The notes beneath the pieces were generated by a model. That model made no database searches and was not told the DNA's origin. It was given only the letters and a program-made list of their open reading frames with translations. Made by a program: the position numbers and the translations under genes. From Spirochaetaceae bacterium (GTDB lineage: Bacteria > Myxococcota_A > UBA9160 > UBA4427), in the NCBI GenBank assembly GCA_020632655.1, contig JACKFD010000009.1, forward strand, positions 1-64,000: a DNA stretch of 64,000 nucleotides. Reading direction: 5' to 3'. This document shows positions 25,147 to 34,088 of the stretch, in pieces. The number at the start of each line of letters is the position of its first letter. The first letter of the stretch is position 1.

Positions 25147-25473
25147 ATGTTCGAGCGCAAGCCGCCCATCCGTTCGACCCAGGAAGACGTGCCCGAGCTC
25201 GCGGAGCAGATCGACCGCTTCGTGATCGGGCTCGCCGAGCGCATCGACGCGATCCAGGACGCCGAGCTCGCCCGGGACACGACGCTCGCGGCGGATCTGG
25301 CGGAACGGCTTGCGAACGACGCCGAGCGGCTCGGCTACCCCGTGATGGGCCAATGCGCGCGCGGGGTCGTCGCGGCCGCGCGGGACGCGAAGCCGGATGC
25401 GCTCCAGGAAGCCGTGGTCGAGCTGACCGACCTCGCCCAGCGCATCCGCCGCGGCCATCGCGGCGCGGCCTAG
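25147..25473 (+). CDS. Small helical protein of unknown function
   Basis: 108 residues, rich in Ala/Glu/Arg, predicted all-alpha (LAEQIDRFVIGLAERIDAIQ, ARDTTLAADLAERLANDAER, LQEAVVELTDLAQRIRRG). No signal peptide, membrane helix or known motif. Begins MFERKPPIRSTQ. Its stop overlaps the stop of the convergent CAAX-type protease gene by 4 bp. Coding potential is supported by a consistent frame and plausible composition; no family is recognised. Confidence 0.55.
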   Translation: MFERKPPIRSTQEDVPELAEQIDRFVIGLAERIDAIQDAELARDTTLAADLAERLANDAERLGYPVMGQCARGVVAAARDAKPDALQEAVVELTDLAQRIRRGHRGAA

Positions 25474-26249
25474 ACGAAGAACCAGAAGCCCATCGGCTCG
25501 CCGCTCGCATCCGTGAGCCAGCCCTCGCCGAAGACCGCGAGCGCGAGCAGCGCTGCGTTCGTCACGCCATGCACCAGCATGATCGCGGAGAGACTCCGCC
25601 GTCGGTAGAACCACAGGTTCGAGAGCACGATCCACGGCACGCAGACCCACCACTCCCAGGGCACGTGTCCGAGCGTGAAGACGACGGTCGTGACGAGCAT
25701 GCTGAGCGGCGTGTAGCGGGCCAGCGGCTGGTCGCGGAAGTCGGCGCGGTCGTAGACGTCCGCGATCCGCATCACGAAGCTTCGGATGAAGAGCTCCTCG
25801 AAGATCGGTGTCACCAGGGCATAGCCGAAGAGGCGCAGTCCCAGGATCAGGGTCGTCCATCGCGCGCCCGCCATGGCCGGGTCGAACTCGCCGCCGGGTG
25901 CCGGACGCAGGGACGGGAACGCCAGGTAGGGCGCGACCCAGACCGCCGTCAGGGCGAGACCGACGAGCACGTCCTGGAGGCCGCCCATCCAGCCGATGCG
26001 CGCGCCCTCCCCTCGCCACTCGGGATAGGCCCCGCGCAATCGGAAGGCGATCACCGTCGCGAGCACGGCGGCCGGCTTGAGGAAGAGCAGGAAGGGAGCG
26101 GTCTGCTCGGGAAGCCGTTCGCCGAGGACGCCGAGCGCCATGAACACGAGGTACGGCGCGAGGTAGGGCCACCAGCCATGGCCCGCATCCGGCCCCCGGC
26201 TCCCGGTCGTCGCGGATGCGCGGGGGCTTCGCTCGTCTCGCGGATCCAC
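25470..26249 (-). CDS. CPBP-family (CAAX protease-like) intramembrane metalloprotease
   Basis: 259 residues, about six to seven transmembrane helices. Catalytic motifs: EELFIRSF (EExxxR), GHVPWEWW (H...E), and HGVTNAALL. These are the conserved motifs of the ABI/CPBP family related to CAAX prenyl proteases. A subset (TIGR03008) belongs to exosortase/PEP-CTERM loci, and the XrtA-type ATPase 4 kb away makes that subset possible here; this is inference. The start is GTG 26249, and the first ~25 residues are polar. Convergent 4-bp overlap with the helical protein gene. Confidence 0.85.
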   Translation of the reverse strand: MDPRDERSPRASATTGSRGPDAGHGWWPYLAPYLVFMALGVLGERLPEQTAPFLLFLKPAAVLATVIAFRLRGAYPEWRGEGARIGWMGGLQDVLVGLALTAVWVAPYLAFPSLRPAPGGEFDPAMAGARWTTLILGLRLFGYALVTPIFEELFIRSFVMRIADVYDRADFRDQPLARYTPLSMLVTTVVFTLGHVPWEWWVCVPWIVLSNLWFYRRRSLSAIMLVHGVTNAALLALAVFGEGWLTDASGEPMGFWFFV

Positions 26250-26327
26250 AGCGTCTCCGGGTGCGTGTGCGGCGAGCGTCCTCCGCCGCGGCAGGTCGAG
26301 GATCCCGCGCGCCGCGACGCTCGTCGT

Positions 26328-27224
26328 TCAGCGCGGCAGGTCGAGGATCTTACCCGCCTCCGCGGCCGTCGCGACCGGGCGCCCGACCGAGGCGCAGAGC
26401 GCCACGGCCTCCTCGACGAGCTGGAGGTTCGACGGGGCGCGATCGCCCGCGTAGTCCTCGAGCCCGACCCGTAGGTGCCCCCCGCGCTCGAGCGCGTGAC
26501 GCGCGACGTCGCCGTCCCAGGGATCTCCGGAGACGACCGCGATCGACCAGGGCAGGCGCGAATCGCCGAGCATCTCGACGTAGACGTCGAGGGCGCTCCG
26601 CGTCGGGGGCAGTCCGAAGAGCAGGTCGACCAGTCCCTCGCCCCGATAGCTCCGCTCGCCGCCGAAGTAGAAGCGCAGGAACGCGCCCCGCGGCATCGCG
26701 CCGGCAGCCTCCCAGGCGAGCGCCGCCCGCAGGAAGCCGGGCTCGAAGATCGCCATCCCGGGACCGAGTCCGAGCCGCTCGCAGAGCGCGAACTTGTAGG
26801 CGATGTCCTTCGGCGAGTTCGCGTAGACCCAATCCGTCTCGAGGGGTCGTCCGTCCTCGCCCAGCGGCATCAGGTTCAGGCTGCCGGGATCGACGAAGCC
26901 CATGCGAAGCGGAAAGGCTCGCGAGAGCGGCTCGAGGTGGCTCGTCTTCTCCTCGATCGTCCGTCCGAAGACGAGCGTCGGATAGAGGATCGCCTCGGGA
27001 TGCCGGGCGTGGATCGGCTCGAAATGCTCGAGGTACTGCCGCGCTCCGGCCTCCCCGCCGACCGAGATGTCGGGCGCGTGGGTATGGACGATCGACGCCC
27101 CCGCATCGAGACATCGGATCGCATCCTCGACCAGCCGCTCCTGGGTCTGCGGCGCGTGCGGATTGCGGGCGGTCGGCGTCGCTCCGTTCAGGGCGACCTC
27201 GATGATCACGGGCATCTCGGGCAT
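26328..27224 (-). CDS. BKACE-family beta-keto acid cleavage enzyme (DUF849)
   Basis: 298 residues. The family (3-keto-5-aminohexanoate cleavage enzyme, Kce) condenses a beta-keto acid with acetyl-CoA to give acetoacetate and a CoA ester. Seen: IIEVALNGA, zinc ligands His47/His49 in SIVHTHAPD, YPTLVFGRTIEEKTSHLEPL, GSLNLMP, FEPGFLRAA, VSGDPWDGD, and HLRVGLEDYAGD near the C-terminal zinc ligand. The acyl substrate differs among subfamilies and cannot be read here. It follows the deacylase-like gene with a 17-bp gap on the same strand, so the two probably form one catabolic operon. Confidence 0.92.
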   Translation of the reverse strand: MPEMPVIIEVALNGATPTARNPHAPQTQERLVEDAIRCLDAGASIVHTHAPDISVGGEAGARQYLEHFEPIHARHPEAILYPTLVFGRTIEEKTSHLEPLSRAFPLRMGFVDPGSLNLMPLGEDGRPLETDWVYANSPKDIAYKFALCERLGLGPGMAIFEPGFLRAALAWEAAGAMPRGAFLRFYFGGERSYRGEGLVDLLFGLPPTRSALDVYVEMLGDSRLPWSIAVVSGDPWDGDVARHALERGGHLRVGLEDYAGDRAPSNLQLVEEAVALCASVGRPVATAAEAGKILDLPR

Positions 27225-27241
27225 GCGGGCGCGTGCCTCCC

Positions 27242-28906
27242 TCAGGCGTAGCGGAGCTGGCGCGGCCGGACGCCCGGCCGGCGATCGAGTCGATCGACGA
27301 GGCTCTCGCCGCCCTGCTGGATGGGCACACCGTTGACCAGCACGTGGCGGATGCCGGTCGGTCCGTCCGCCGTCAGCCGATCGGCGCCGGCCGGGAAGTC
27401 GCGCACGCGCCGGATCCGTCCCGGCCCGACCGTGTCCGGCTCGAAGACGCAGACGTCGGCATGCGCGCCCGGCCGCAGCACCCCGCGGTCCTCGAAGCGG
27501 AAGATCGAGGCCGGCTCGCCCGTCAGCTTGTGGACCGCCTGCTCGAGCGGGATCACGCCGCGCTCGCGCACCCAGTTGCCCAGCAGATCGGTCGGCAGGG
27601 GGGCGTCGCAGAGCATGCCGACGTGCGCCCCCGCGTCCGAGAGCCCGAGCGCCATCTGGCGCTGCTGGAGGAGGTGCTCGATGCCGGCCTCGTCGTCGTT
27701 CGCCTGGATGTAGCGGAAGCGGGTCTCGAGCTTCTCTTCGAGCGAGAGCGCGACCATCGTGTCGAAGGGGTGCTCCCCGCGCTCCTTCGCGATGTCGACG
27801 AGCCTGCGATCGATGAGCGCCGCGTGGACCTCGCTCTCGGCCAGCTCGAAGTTCTCCCAACGCGTCGGCAGCGGCGTGTGCTTGAGCTCTTCGATCGCCT
27901 TCTCGCGCCAGGCGGGATCGCGATAGCGCTCGACCCGCTTCTCCTTCGGCTCGGCGTAGAGCTTCGAGAAGCACTCCGCCTGGTCGAAGGCGAAGGGCGA
28001 CTTCAGCTGCTGCTGCAGCGTCACCTTGCGCACCGAGATCTGGGGCCAGACGCCCGTGCCTTTCGCGACCTCCTTCTCGTGCACCGACGCACCATGCTGC
28101 CAGAGGCCCGGGATCGCGAGCAGCGCCGTGTAGGTGACCGGGAGCCCGAGGCGGCGCTGGAACTCGTAGATCTCCTCGAAGGCGAAGCCCCCGCCGAGGG
28201 TCGCCTCGACGACGCCCCGCCCGAGCTTCGAGAGCTCACGGGCCAGGACCTCGAACTCGGGCGGGCCGCCGATCCGGCTGCAGACGGGACGGCCGCCGAT
28301 GCCGACGTGGGTCGGGGCGAAGCTCGTCGCGAGACCGACGGCACCCGCCTCCATGGCCTCCCGCACCGACGCGGCCATCGCCGCGAGCTCGGTCTCCGTC
28401 GCGGCGCGCTCGTAGGCCGCGTCCGGGCCCATGTGGAAGAGCCGAAGCGCGGTATGTCCGACGTAGGCGGCGTAGTTGAGCAGCGTGCCGCGCCGCTCGA
28501 CCGACGCGAGGTACTCCGGGAAGGTCTCGAAGTCCCACGGAATGCCCGCCATCAGCGAGGCCGGGTCCATGTCCTCCACCTTCTCGAGCGTGAGCGCGAT
28601 CGTCTCGCGATCCTTCTCGCGGGTCGGTGCGATCGAGAACCCGCAGTTGCCCGCGACGACGGTCGTCACGCCGTGGTAGCAGGAGGGCGACAGAGCGGGA
28701 TCCCAGAAGACCTGCGCGTCGTAGTGCGTGTGGATGTCGACGAAGCCCGGCGCGACGACTGCGCCGGCGGCATCGAGCTCGCGGTCACCCCGCAGCCCGG
28801 GTCCGATCTCGGCGATGCGTCCGTCCCGGACGAGCACGTCCGCTTCGACGGCGGGCGCGCCCGTCCCGTCGACCACCCGGCCCCCGCGAATCACGATCGA
28901 CGTCAT
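27242..28906 (-). CDS. N-acyl-D-amino-acid deacylase-like amidohydrolase
   Basis: 554 residues. Amidohydrolase superfamily with the metal motif GFVDIHTHYDAQ (H59, H61), then GVTTVVAGNCGFSIAP, GLATSFAPTHVG, ALGLSDAGAHV and the C-terminal GVLRPGAHADVCVFEPDT. This matches D-aminoacylase / D-glutamate deacylase relatives. ATG 28906 is chosen over the ATG six bases upstream because GGGAGG is then ideally spaced. Upstream of the BKACE gene in a two-gene unit. Likely cytoplasmic. Substrate class (N-acyl-D-amino acid or a cyclic amide) is inferred. Confidence 0.9.
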   Translation of the reverse strand: MTSIVIRGGRVVDGTGAPAVEADVLVRDGRIAEIGPGLRGDRELDAAGAVVAPGFVDIHTHYDAQVFWDPALSPSCYHGVTTVVAGNCGFSIAPTREKDRETIALTLEKVEDMDPASLMAGIPWDFETFPEYLASVERRGTLLNYAAYVGHTALRLFHMGPDAAYERAATETELAAMAASVREAMEAGAVGLATSFAPTHVGIGGRPVCSRIGGPPEFEVLARELSKLGRGVVEATLGGGFAFEEIYEFQRRLGLPVTYTALLAIPGLWQHGASVHEKEVAKGTGVWPQISVRKVTLQQQLKSPFAFDQAECFSKLYAEPKEKRVERYRDPAWREKAIEELKHTPLPTRWENFELAESEVHAALIDRRLVDIAKERGEHPFDTMVALSLEEKLETRFRYIQANDDEAGIEHLLQQRQMALGLSDAGAHVGMLCDAPLPTDLLGNWVRERGVIPLEQAVHKLTGEPASIFRFEDRGVLRPGAHADVCVFEPDTVGPGRIRRVRDFPAGADRLTADGPTGIRHVLVNGVPIQQGGESLVDRLDRRPGVRPRQLRYA

Positions 28907-29118
28907 GCGCATCGCCTCCCGGGCCACCCGTCGACGCAGCGTCGCTCGGGAGACCGTCGTCGGCCGGGGGTCCGATCGGCGCCCGGATCGGAAGCGCTCG
29001 TCCCCGCGGCCCGTTCCGGCCGAGCATCGCAAGCACGGCGGCCCTCTGCCAGCCACCGGGCCGTCGTTCGGTGGGCGGCCCTCCGCGCGCCGGGCACGGG
29101 GGCCGCTGGTCGTGCGAT

Positions 29119-30141
29119 TCAGGACGCCTGCAGCCGCTCGATCGCCTTGCGCGCCAGATCGTCGTTCTTTCGATCCTTCGGAACCGGGAAGAGGATCCGT
29201 TCGGCCACGCCGTCGTACATCGAGAGCAGGATCTCGGGGATCTCGTCGTAGGTGCCGGAGGGTACGAAGGTGCGCATGATCTCGTCGGTCACGAGAGCGT
29301 TCATGTCCTGCCATCGTCCCTCGCGCGTGCAGTCCCGCAGCTTCTCGCCGACCTCGCGCCAGCCGTGGTACTCGAGCGCGGGCCAGTAGGCGGGCGTGCT
29401 GAGCGTGAAGACGAGGCTCTCCCGCGCCGCCGTGAGCTCCTCTTCGACCTCCGCGCGGGTCGCGCCGGTCGCGATCAGCGGCCCCGCCGTCATCTCGATC
29501 CGGACGTCGCGTCCGGCCAGTCGCGATCCCTCCTCGAGGCGCGGACGAGTCACCGCCTTCAGGTAGCGCGCCTCGCTGTTGGTCGGATGCGTCTGGATGG
29601 CGTCGCCGACCTCGCCGACCGTGCGCGTCATCAGCGGTCCGACGGCGCCGAGCAGGATCGAGGGCGGACCCGCCTCGAGCGGCCCGGGATTGAAGAAGGG
29701 CTGCATGCGGTTGAGCGTGTAGGACTCGCTATGGAAGTCGAGCTTCGTGCCGTTCTGGAAGGTGTCGAAGCAGGCGCGCACGGCGTTCACGTAGTCGCGC
29801 AGCCGCGCGGCCGGGGCGCTCCAGGGCATGCCGAAGCGGCCGACGATGTTGCCCTTGACCTGGGTCCCGAGGCCGAGCTGGAAGCGGCCCTTCGAGTAGT
29901 CCTGGAGATCCCACGCACCCTGGGCCGCCAACATCGGACTGCGTGCGAAGGCGACCAGCACGCCCTGGCTCACGCGAAGCCGGGTCGTCGCCCCGAGCGC
30001 CGCCATCGCCGACAGCATGCCGTCGTGGACGGCCTCGGCGACGGAGAGCGTGTCGTAGCCGAGGGATTCGACCCGCCGGGCATGATCGACCACGTCACGC
30101 AGCTTCACGTCGGCCCCCATCGTGGCCGTCACCTTCAACAT
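29119..30141 (-). CDS. LLM-class (luciferase-like) F420-dependent oxidoreductase
   Basis: 340 residues. TIM-barrel luciferase-like monooxygenase family of the F420 subgroup: GYDTLSVAEAVHDG, LGATTRLRVSQGVLVAFARSP, GRFQLGLGTQVKGNI, PPSILLGAVGPLMTRTVGEV, GDAIQTHPTNSEARYL. Cofactor choice (F420 rather than FMN) is inferred from the LGLGTQV and PILLGAVGP pattern. Likely reduces or oxidises a hydrophobic organic substrate. Monocistronic, 212 bp upstream of the deacylase gene on the same strand. The start ATG (MLKVTATMG) is conserved; the SD GGGAGA is somewhat distant. Confidence 0.88.
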   Translation of the reverse strand: MLKVTATMGADVKLRDVVDHARRVESLGYDTLSVAEAVHDGMLSAMAALGATTRLRVSQGVLVAFARSPMLAAQGAWDLQDYSKGRFQLGLGTQVKGNIVGRFGMPWSAPAARLRDYVNAVRACFDTFQNGTKLDFHSESYTLNRMQPFFNPGPLEAGPPSILLGAVGPLMTRTVGEVGDAIQTHPTNSEARYLKAVTRPRLEEGSRLAGRDVRIEMTAGPLIATGATRAEVEEELTAARESLVFTLSTPAYWPALEYHGWREVGEKLRDCTREGRWQDMNALVTDEIMRTFVPSGTYDEIPEILLSMYDGVAERILFPVPKDRKNDDLARKAIERLQAS

Positions 30142-30361
30142 CGATCCGATCTCCCTGGACGCCCGTCCGTCGCTGAACGATTCGCGTGGCGACCGAGAAT
30201 AGTCAGCCCCTCCGGACGGCGCTCCTTCGAGCGGACCCGCGGGCCCCGGGATGAGGACGCGCAGGGCGGCAGCGCCCGGCGCGTTAGACTCGCGTTTCAC
30301 ACCGGCCCGGATCGTGGCGACACGCACCGGGCCGACGAGAGACATAGAGGAGGACGGCTCC

Positions 30362-30772
30362 ATGCCCGCACCGATCAAGCGCAACCAGACGCATTCCCTC
30401 GTCGTGGGCTACGTGCTCTGGATCTTCGGATTCCTCGGCTCGCATCGCTTCTACTTCGGCAAGCCGATCTCGGGGACGATCTGGTTCCTGACCCTCGGCC
30501 TGCTCGGCGTGGGCTGGCTGATCGACCTCTTCCTGATGCCGTCCCTCGAGCGCCAGGCCGAGATCGCCTTCCACGACGGTCCCCTCGACTACAACCTGGC
30601 CTGGATCTTCCTCACCTTCCTCGGCGTCTTCGGTGTCCACCGCTTCTACCTCGGCAAGTGGATCACGGGCGTGCTCTACCTCCTGACGGGCGGTTTGCTC
30701 GGTCTCGGCATCATCTACGACTTCTGGACGCTGAACGACCAGGTCAGCCTCGAGAACGCGCAGGCCGCCTGA
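30362..30772 (+). CDS. Tandem TM2-domain membrane protein
   Basis: 136 residues made of two successive TM2 units. Unit 1: LWIFGFLGSHRFYFGKPISG...GLLGVGWLIDLF (~18-57). Unit 2: FLTFLGVFGVHRFYLGKWITG...GLLGLGIIYDFW (~83-122). The GxHRFYxG motif recurs at 26-33 and 91-98, an exact 65-residue offset, so this is an internal duplication giving four transmembrane helices. Most TM2 proteins have one unit. Function unknown. The ATG is preceded by GAGGAGGA. Convergent with the nitrobindin-like gene (12-bp gap). Confidence 0.9.
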   Translation: MPAPIKRNQTHSLVVGYVLWIFGFLGSHRFYFGKPISGTIWFLTLGLLGVGWLIDLFLMPSLERQAEIAFHDGPLDYNLAWIFLTFLGVFGVHRFYLGKWITGVLYLLTGGLLGLGIIYDFWTLNDQVSLENAQAA

Positions 30773-30784
30773 GGGCGGGACGGG

Positions 30785-31339
30785 CTACTTGACGCGCTTG
30801 AGGACGTTGCGGTCGGTGTGCTGCATGACGCTGCCCGTGGCCTTCATCTCGAGGACGGTGGTCTCCTCGTAGGTCCAGGTATCCCCCTCGATGGTGCAGT
30901 CGAGCTTGTACTCGACGCAACGCGCGTTCTTCGCCAGATAGGGATTCGAGAGCACGCCGAAGACCTCGTCCCCGGAGCGCGCCGAGAGGCTGAACTTCTT
31001 CGCGTCGGGCGCGCACTTCCCGCCGGCGAGGATCGTCGACCCGCGCGGCACCATGAAGCAGCGCATGACTTCCTGGCTCGCCGGATCCCAGATCCAGTAG
31101 CCGAGCTCCGTATGGAAGACCGAGTCCTGGCCCTTGCGCTTGGCGGCCGTCGTGTAGTCGATCACCCAGAGCTTCTGGCTGCCGTTGTCGACGTCGCCGA
31201 CGACATTGAAGGTCGCCGTCTCGGTGTAGGGGTTCTCCGTGATCTTCTTGTGCTCATAGCTGTAGGAGACGTCGAGTCCGTCGTTTCCCTGCCAGGTGCC
31301 GATCAGGCCGGCGAGCGGTCCGAATTGTTCGTTGGCCAT
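30785..31339 (-). CDS. Nitrobindin/THAP4-like heme-binding beta-barrel protein
   Basis: 184 residues, no signal peptide. The opening FGPLAGLIGTWQG, the middle FHTELGYWIWDPASQEVMRC and GSTILAGG are typical of the nitrobindin/THAP4 C-terminal-like family, a 10-stranded barrel that can bind heme or small hydrophobics. The usual proximal His near the C-terminus could not be identified with certainty (the only candidate is in VMQHTDRN), so heme binding is unproven. Followed downstream by the convergent TM2 gene. The peroxiredoxin gene lies upstream on the same strand (93-bp gap), consistent with a stress-related pair. Confidence 0.7.
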   Translation of the reverse strand: MANEQFGPLAGLIGTWQGNDGLDVSYSYEHKKITENPYTETATFNVVGDVDNGSQKLWVIDYTTAAKRKGQDSVFHTELGYWIWDPASQEVMRCFMVPRGSTILAGGKCAPDAKKFSLSARSGDEVFGVLSNPYLAKNARCVEYKLDCTIEGDTWTYEETTVLEMKATGSVMQHTDRNVLKRVK

Positions 31340-31432
31340 GGGTCTTCCCTTCTGGTGGTCGCGAAGGCGGCCGCCCGGGCGTCGCCGCGCGGCGAGCCCG
31401 TTCGAGCCGTCGGATTCGATCGGGGGTCGGAA

Positions 31433-31906
31433 TCAGAGCGCTGCGAGGATGGCCTCTGCGCTGCTGACCTCGAACTTCATCGGCGCCTCGACGGCGAGCT
31501 TCGTGACCGTGCCGTCCTCGACGATCGCCGCGAAGCGCTGGCAGCGCAGGCCGAAGCCGATGCCCGAGCCATCGAAGTCGAGCCCGAGGGCCTTCGAGAA
31601 GGTGCCGTTGCCGTCGGCGACCAGACGGACCTTGTCCCCGACCCCGAGCGCCTCGCCCCAGGCCTTCATCACGAAGGCGTCGTTCACGGACAGGCAGACG
31701 ATCTCGTCCACGCCCTTCGCGCGGATCGCGTCGGCGTGCTCGACGAAGCCCGGCAGATGCTTGTTCGAGCAGGTCGGCGTGAAGGCACCGGGTACTGCGA
31801 AGAGGACGACCTTGCGGCCTCGAAAGATGTCGTCCGTGCCGACATCGGACATGTCCGTCGCCTTGACCGTGACGGACGGGATCTTGTCGCCTTCCTGAAT
31901 GGCCAT
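31433..31906 (-). CDS. Peroxiredoxin, Prx5/AhpC-TSA family
   Basis: 157 residues. Peroxidatic Cys46 in VPGAFTPTCSNKHLPGF, the hallmark of the Prx5 (hybrid) subfamily. Further motifs: SVNDAFVMKAWG, and GLGFGLRCQRFA-like (GIGFGLRCQRFAAIV) with a second Cys that may serve as the resolving residue. Reduces hydroperoxides using thiols. Cytoplasmic. The ATG starts a canonical MAIQEGDKIPSVTV N-terminus. Divergent from the epimerase-like gene (263 bp). Upstream of the nitrobindin-like gene. Confidence 0.95.
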   Translation of the reverse strand: MAIQEGDKIPSVTVKATDMSDVGTDDIFRGRKVVLFAVPGAFTPTCSNKHLPGFVEHADAIRAKGVDEIVCLSVNDAFVMKAWGEALGVGDKVRLVADGNGTFSKALGLDFDGSGIGFGLRCQRFAAIVEDGTVTKLAVEAPMKFEVSSAEAILAAL

Positions 31907-32169
31907 GCCGCGCTTCCTCCTGCGATGGTGCGGTTGCCGGGACCGATGCGGGCCCGAGCGGACGAACCATAGGGAAGATCGGGCGTCGTGGCGTTCCGTC
32001 GGTGCGGCTTGCGGTGCCCTGGGCTCCGGGCCCGGGCATCGGCGCCGATTGAGCCCGTCGGGTCGCTGGCATAGGCTCTGCGGGCTGCCGGCGACCGGTG
32101 GCCGCGGGCCCGGGACGTGTCGCCGACGAGCCCGGTCCGCGCGTCCCGGTGAGACGATTGGAGGAATCG

Positions 32170-32655
32170 ATGAGTCAGGCCCGCACGCCCGCTTCCCTCG
32201 CCGACCTCGGTCTGCCGCGGATCGATCAGGTCGGCTTCGTGGTGCGGTCGATCGCGGAGGCGCGCGAGCGCTACGGCCCCCTCTTCGGGCCCTGGCACGA
32301 GATGGACGGGTCGGTGCAGGCCGCCGACTACCGCGGTCGCAAGGCCGACGTCGAGCTGGCGATCCTCTTCGGACACTCGGGCGACGTCGAGATGGAATTC
32401 ATCGAGTGGCGCGGCGGCGAGAGCCCCCATCGCGAGTTCATCGAGCAGGGACGCGAGGGCATGCACCACCTGCGCTACCGGGTCGACGACGCCGACGCAT
32501 GGATCGCCCGCCTGGCGCCGCTCGGTTATGCGCCGATCTGGTACAAGGTCTTCTCCGCGGACACGGTCTTCGCCTACCTCGAGCGTCCCGGCGACCCGCT
32601 GCTGATCGAGTTCCTGCAGATGCCCCCCGGCGGTCCGGGCACCAGCGGCGACTGA
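32170..32655 (+). CDS. VOC-family protein (methylmalonyl-CoA epimerase-like)
   Basis: 161 residues. A vicinal-oxygen-chelate fold: IDQVGFVVRSIAEARERYGPLFG at the N-terminal half, MEFIEWRGG with a metal-ligand Glu, then MHHLRYRVDD with the second His and LLIEFLQMP with the second Glu. Substrate unknown. The ATG has GGAGGAA upstream. Convergent with the alpha-oxoamine synthase gene, stops 9 bp apart. Confidence 0.85.
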   Translation: MSQARTPASLADLGLPRIDQVGFVVRSIAEARERYGPLFGPWHEMDGSVQAADYRGRKADVELAILFGHSGDVEMEFIEWRGGESPHREFIEQGREGMHHLRYRVDDADAWIARLAPLGYAPIWYKVFSADTVFAYLERPGDPLLIEFLQMPPGGPGTSGD

Positions 32656-32664
32656 GCCGCCCGT

Positions 32665-33951
32665 TCAGTCCTCGTCGGCCATCGCGCGCTCCTCGCGCTT
32701 CAGGCCGAAGGCGGCGTCGAGCGCGCCGCGATCGCTGCCCGCGGCGGAGAGCGACTCGGGCAGGTGCTCCGCGAGGGCCTCGAGCAGGCGATCGAGGTCG
32801 TCGAGGGTGTGATGCCGCGTGACGCCGAAGCGGATCCCGGTGCGATCCTGTGGCACGGCGGGAAAAAGCGCACAGCTCGGGAGCAGTCCGTCGCGAAGCA
32901 GCGCCGACGCGAGCGCCGTCGAGGCAGCCTGCGGGCCGACGCCGACGAAGCGGATCGGTACGACGCGCTCGCGGTGCAGCAGCGGCAGGTCGAGCTCCGC
33001 CGCACGTCGGTTCACGTGCTCGATCCGCGCGCGGAGCTCGCTTTGCAGTCGGGGCAGCTCGTCGGAGAGATGCAGCCGAGCGGATGCGACCGCGGCGCCG
33101 AGCATGGGGGGCTGGAGCGGTCCGGAGAAGTTGGTCGGGGCGGAGACGTGCCGCACACGCCGCCGCCAGGCCTCGTTCGGAAATACGAGGGCTGCGCCCC
33201 CGGCTGCGAAGGACTTGTTGAGCGACAGCGCCACGACGACCCGGTCGTGACCCGCCAGCCGATCGAGCGCGTGCCCCCGCCCGAAGCGCCCGGTCCAGCC
33301 CGTGCCATGCGCGTCGTCGACGTAGAGATGCAGCCTCGGATGGCGGTCGAGGAGCCAGGCGAGGGCCTCCACGTCGACCGGATCCCCGTGCATGCTGTAG
33401 ATGCCGTCGACCAGCAGCCAGACGCGCTCCGTCGAGTCGGCGTGCTCGCGGAGCGCGTCCTCGAGCGCGTCGAGGCGCGCGTGGGGGAGTCGCGTGACCG
33501 GGATGCCGAGCTGCGCGAAGGTCGGCGCGACGGCCTGCACCGACATGTGCACCTGCTGGTCGAGCAGCACGGCATCCCCGGGCTCGACGAGCGAGGGCAA
33601 CGCCGCCGCGGTCGCGAGCGTCGTCGTCGGGAGCACGAGCACGGGCGAGCCGGCGATCTCTTCGAGCAGGGCCTCGAGCTCGGCGTAGGGCGGAGCCGAG
33701 ACGAACGCCCGGGACATCGAGAACTGCGTGCCGAAGCGCCGCGTCGCCGCGACGGCGCCCTCGATCAGCCGCTCGTCGTGCTCGAGGCCGAGATAGCTGC
33801 AGGAGCAGAAGTTGAGCAGCGAGCGTCCGGCGACCCGCACGGTCCGCCCGTCGAGCAGCTCGTCTTCCGCATCGAGCAAGCCCACGCCGAGCTCCCGGGC
33901 GAGGGAGCCGACCGCGTCACAGGCGTCGAAGAGGGTTCGAAGGGGATGCAT
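32665..33951 (-). CDS. Alpha-oxoamine synthase family PLP enzyme (BioF/KBL/CqsA-like)
   Basis: 428 residues. PLP-dependent decarboxylative acyl-CoA/amino-acid condensing enzyme. Seen: SYLGLEHDERL, GTQFSMSRAFVSAPPYAELE, VDDAHGTGWTGRFGRG with the PLP Asp (212/213), and Schiff-base Lys246 in LSLNKSFAAGGAALVF. The usual SGN/TGSTGSRL segment is replaced by GTQFSMSRAF, and the C-terminus has an extra charged tail. This departs from BioF and KBL and is closer in feel to CqsA/LqsA-type autoinducer synthases or lipid-forming enzymes; that placement is inference. No biotin genes nearby. The sensor-like gene lies 137 bp upstream on the same strand. No clear SD at ATG 33951. Confidence 0.8.
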   Translation of the reverse strand: MHPLRTLFDACDAVGSLARELGVGLLDAEDELLDGRTVRVAGRSLLNFCSCSYLGLEHDERLIEGAVAATRRFGTQFSMSRAFVSAPPYAELEALLEEIAGSPVLVLPTTTLATAAALPSLVEPGDAVLLDQQVHMSVQAVAPTFAQLGIPVTRLPHARLDALEDALREHADSTERVWLLVDGIYSMHGDPVDVEALAWLLDRHPRLHLYVDDAHGTGWTGRFGRGHALDRLAGHDRVVVALSLNKSFAAGGAALVFPNEAWRRRVRHVSAPTNFSGPLQPPMLGAAVASARLHLSDELPRLQSELRARIEHVNRRAAELDLPLLHRERVVPIRFVGVGPQAASTALASALLRDGLLPSCALFPAVPQDRTGIRFGVTRHHTLDDLDRLLEALAEHLPESLSAAGSDRGALDAAFGLKREERAMADED

Positions 33952-34088
33952 GACGGAGGGGCCTGCACGCAGCGGGCGTCCCGCTCCGTTCGGCGCCGGG
34001 CCGGCTCGGGAGCGTGACGGCCGACACGGGACCGCTCTCGGGATCGGCCGAACCAACGCGCCCTTCCGCTTCCGCGCGAGCCCTCCGC

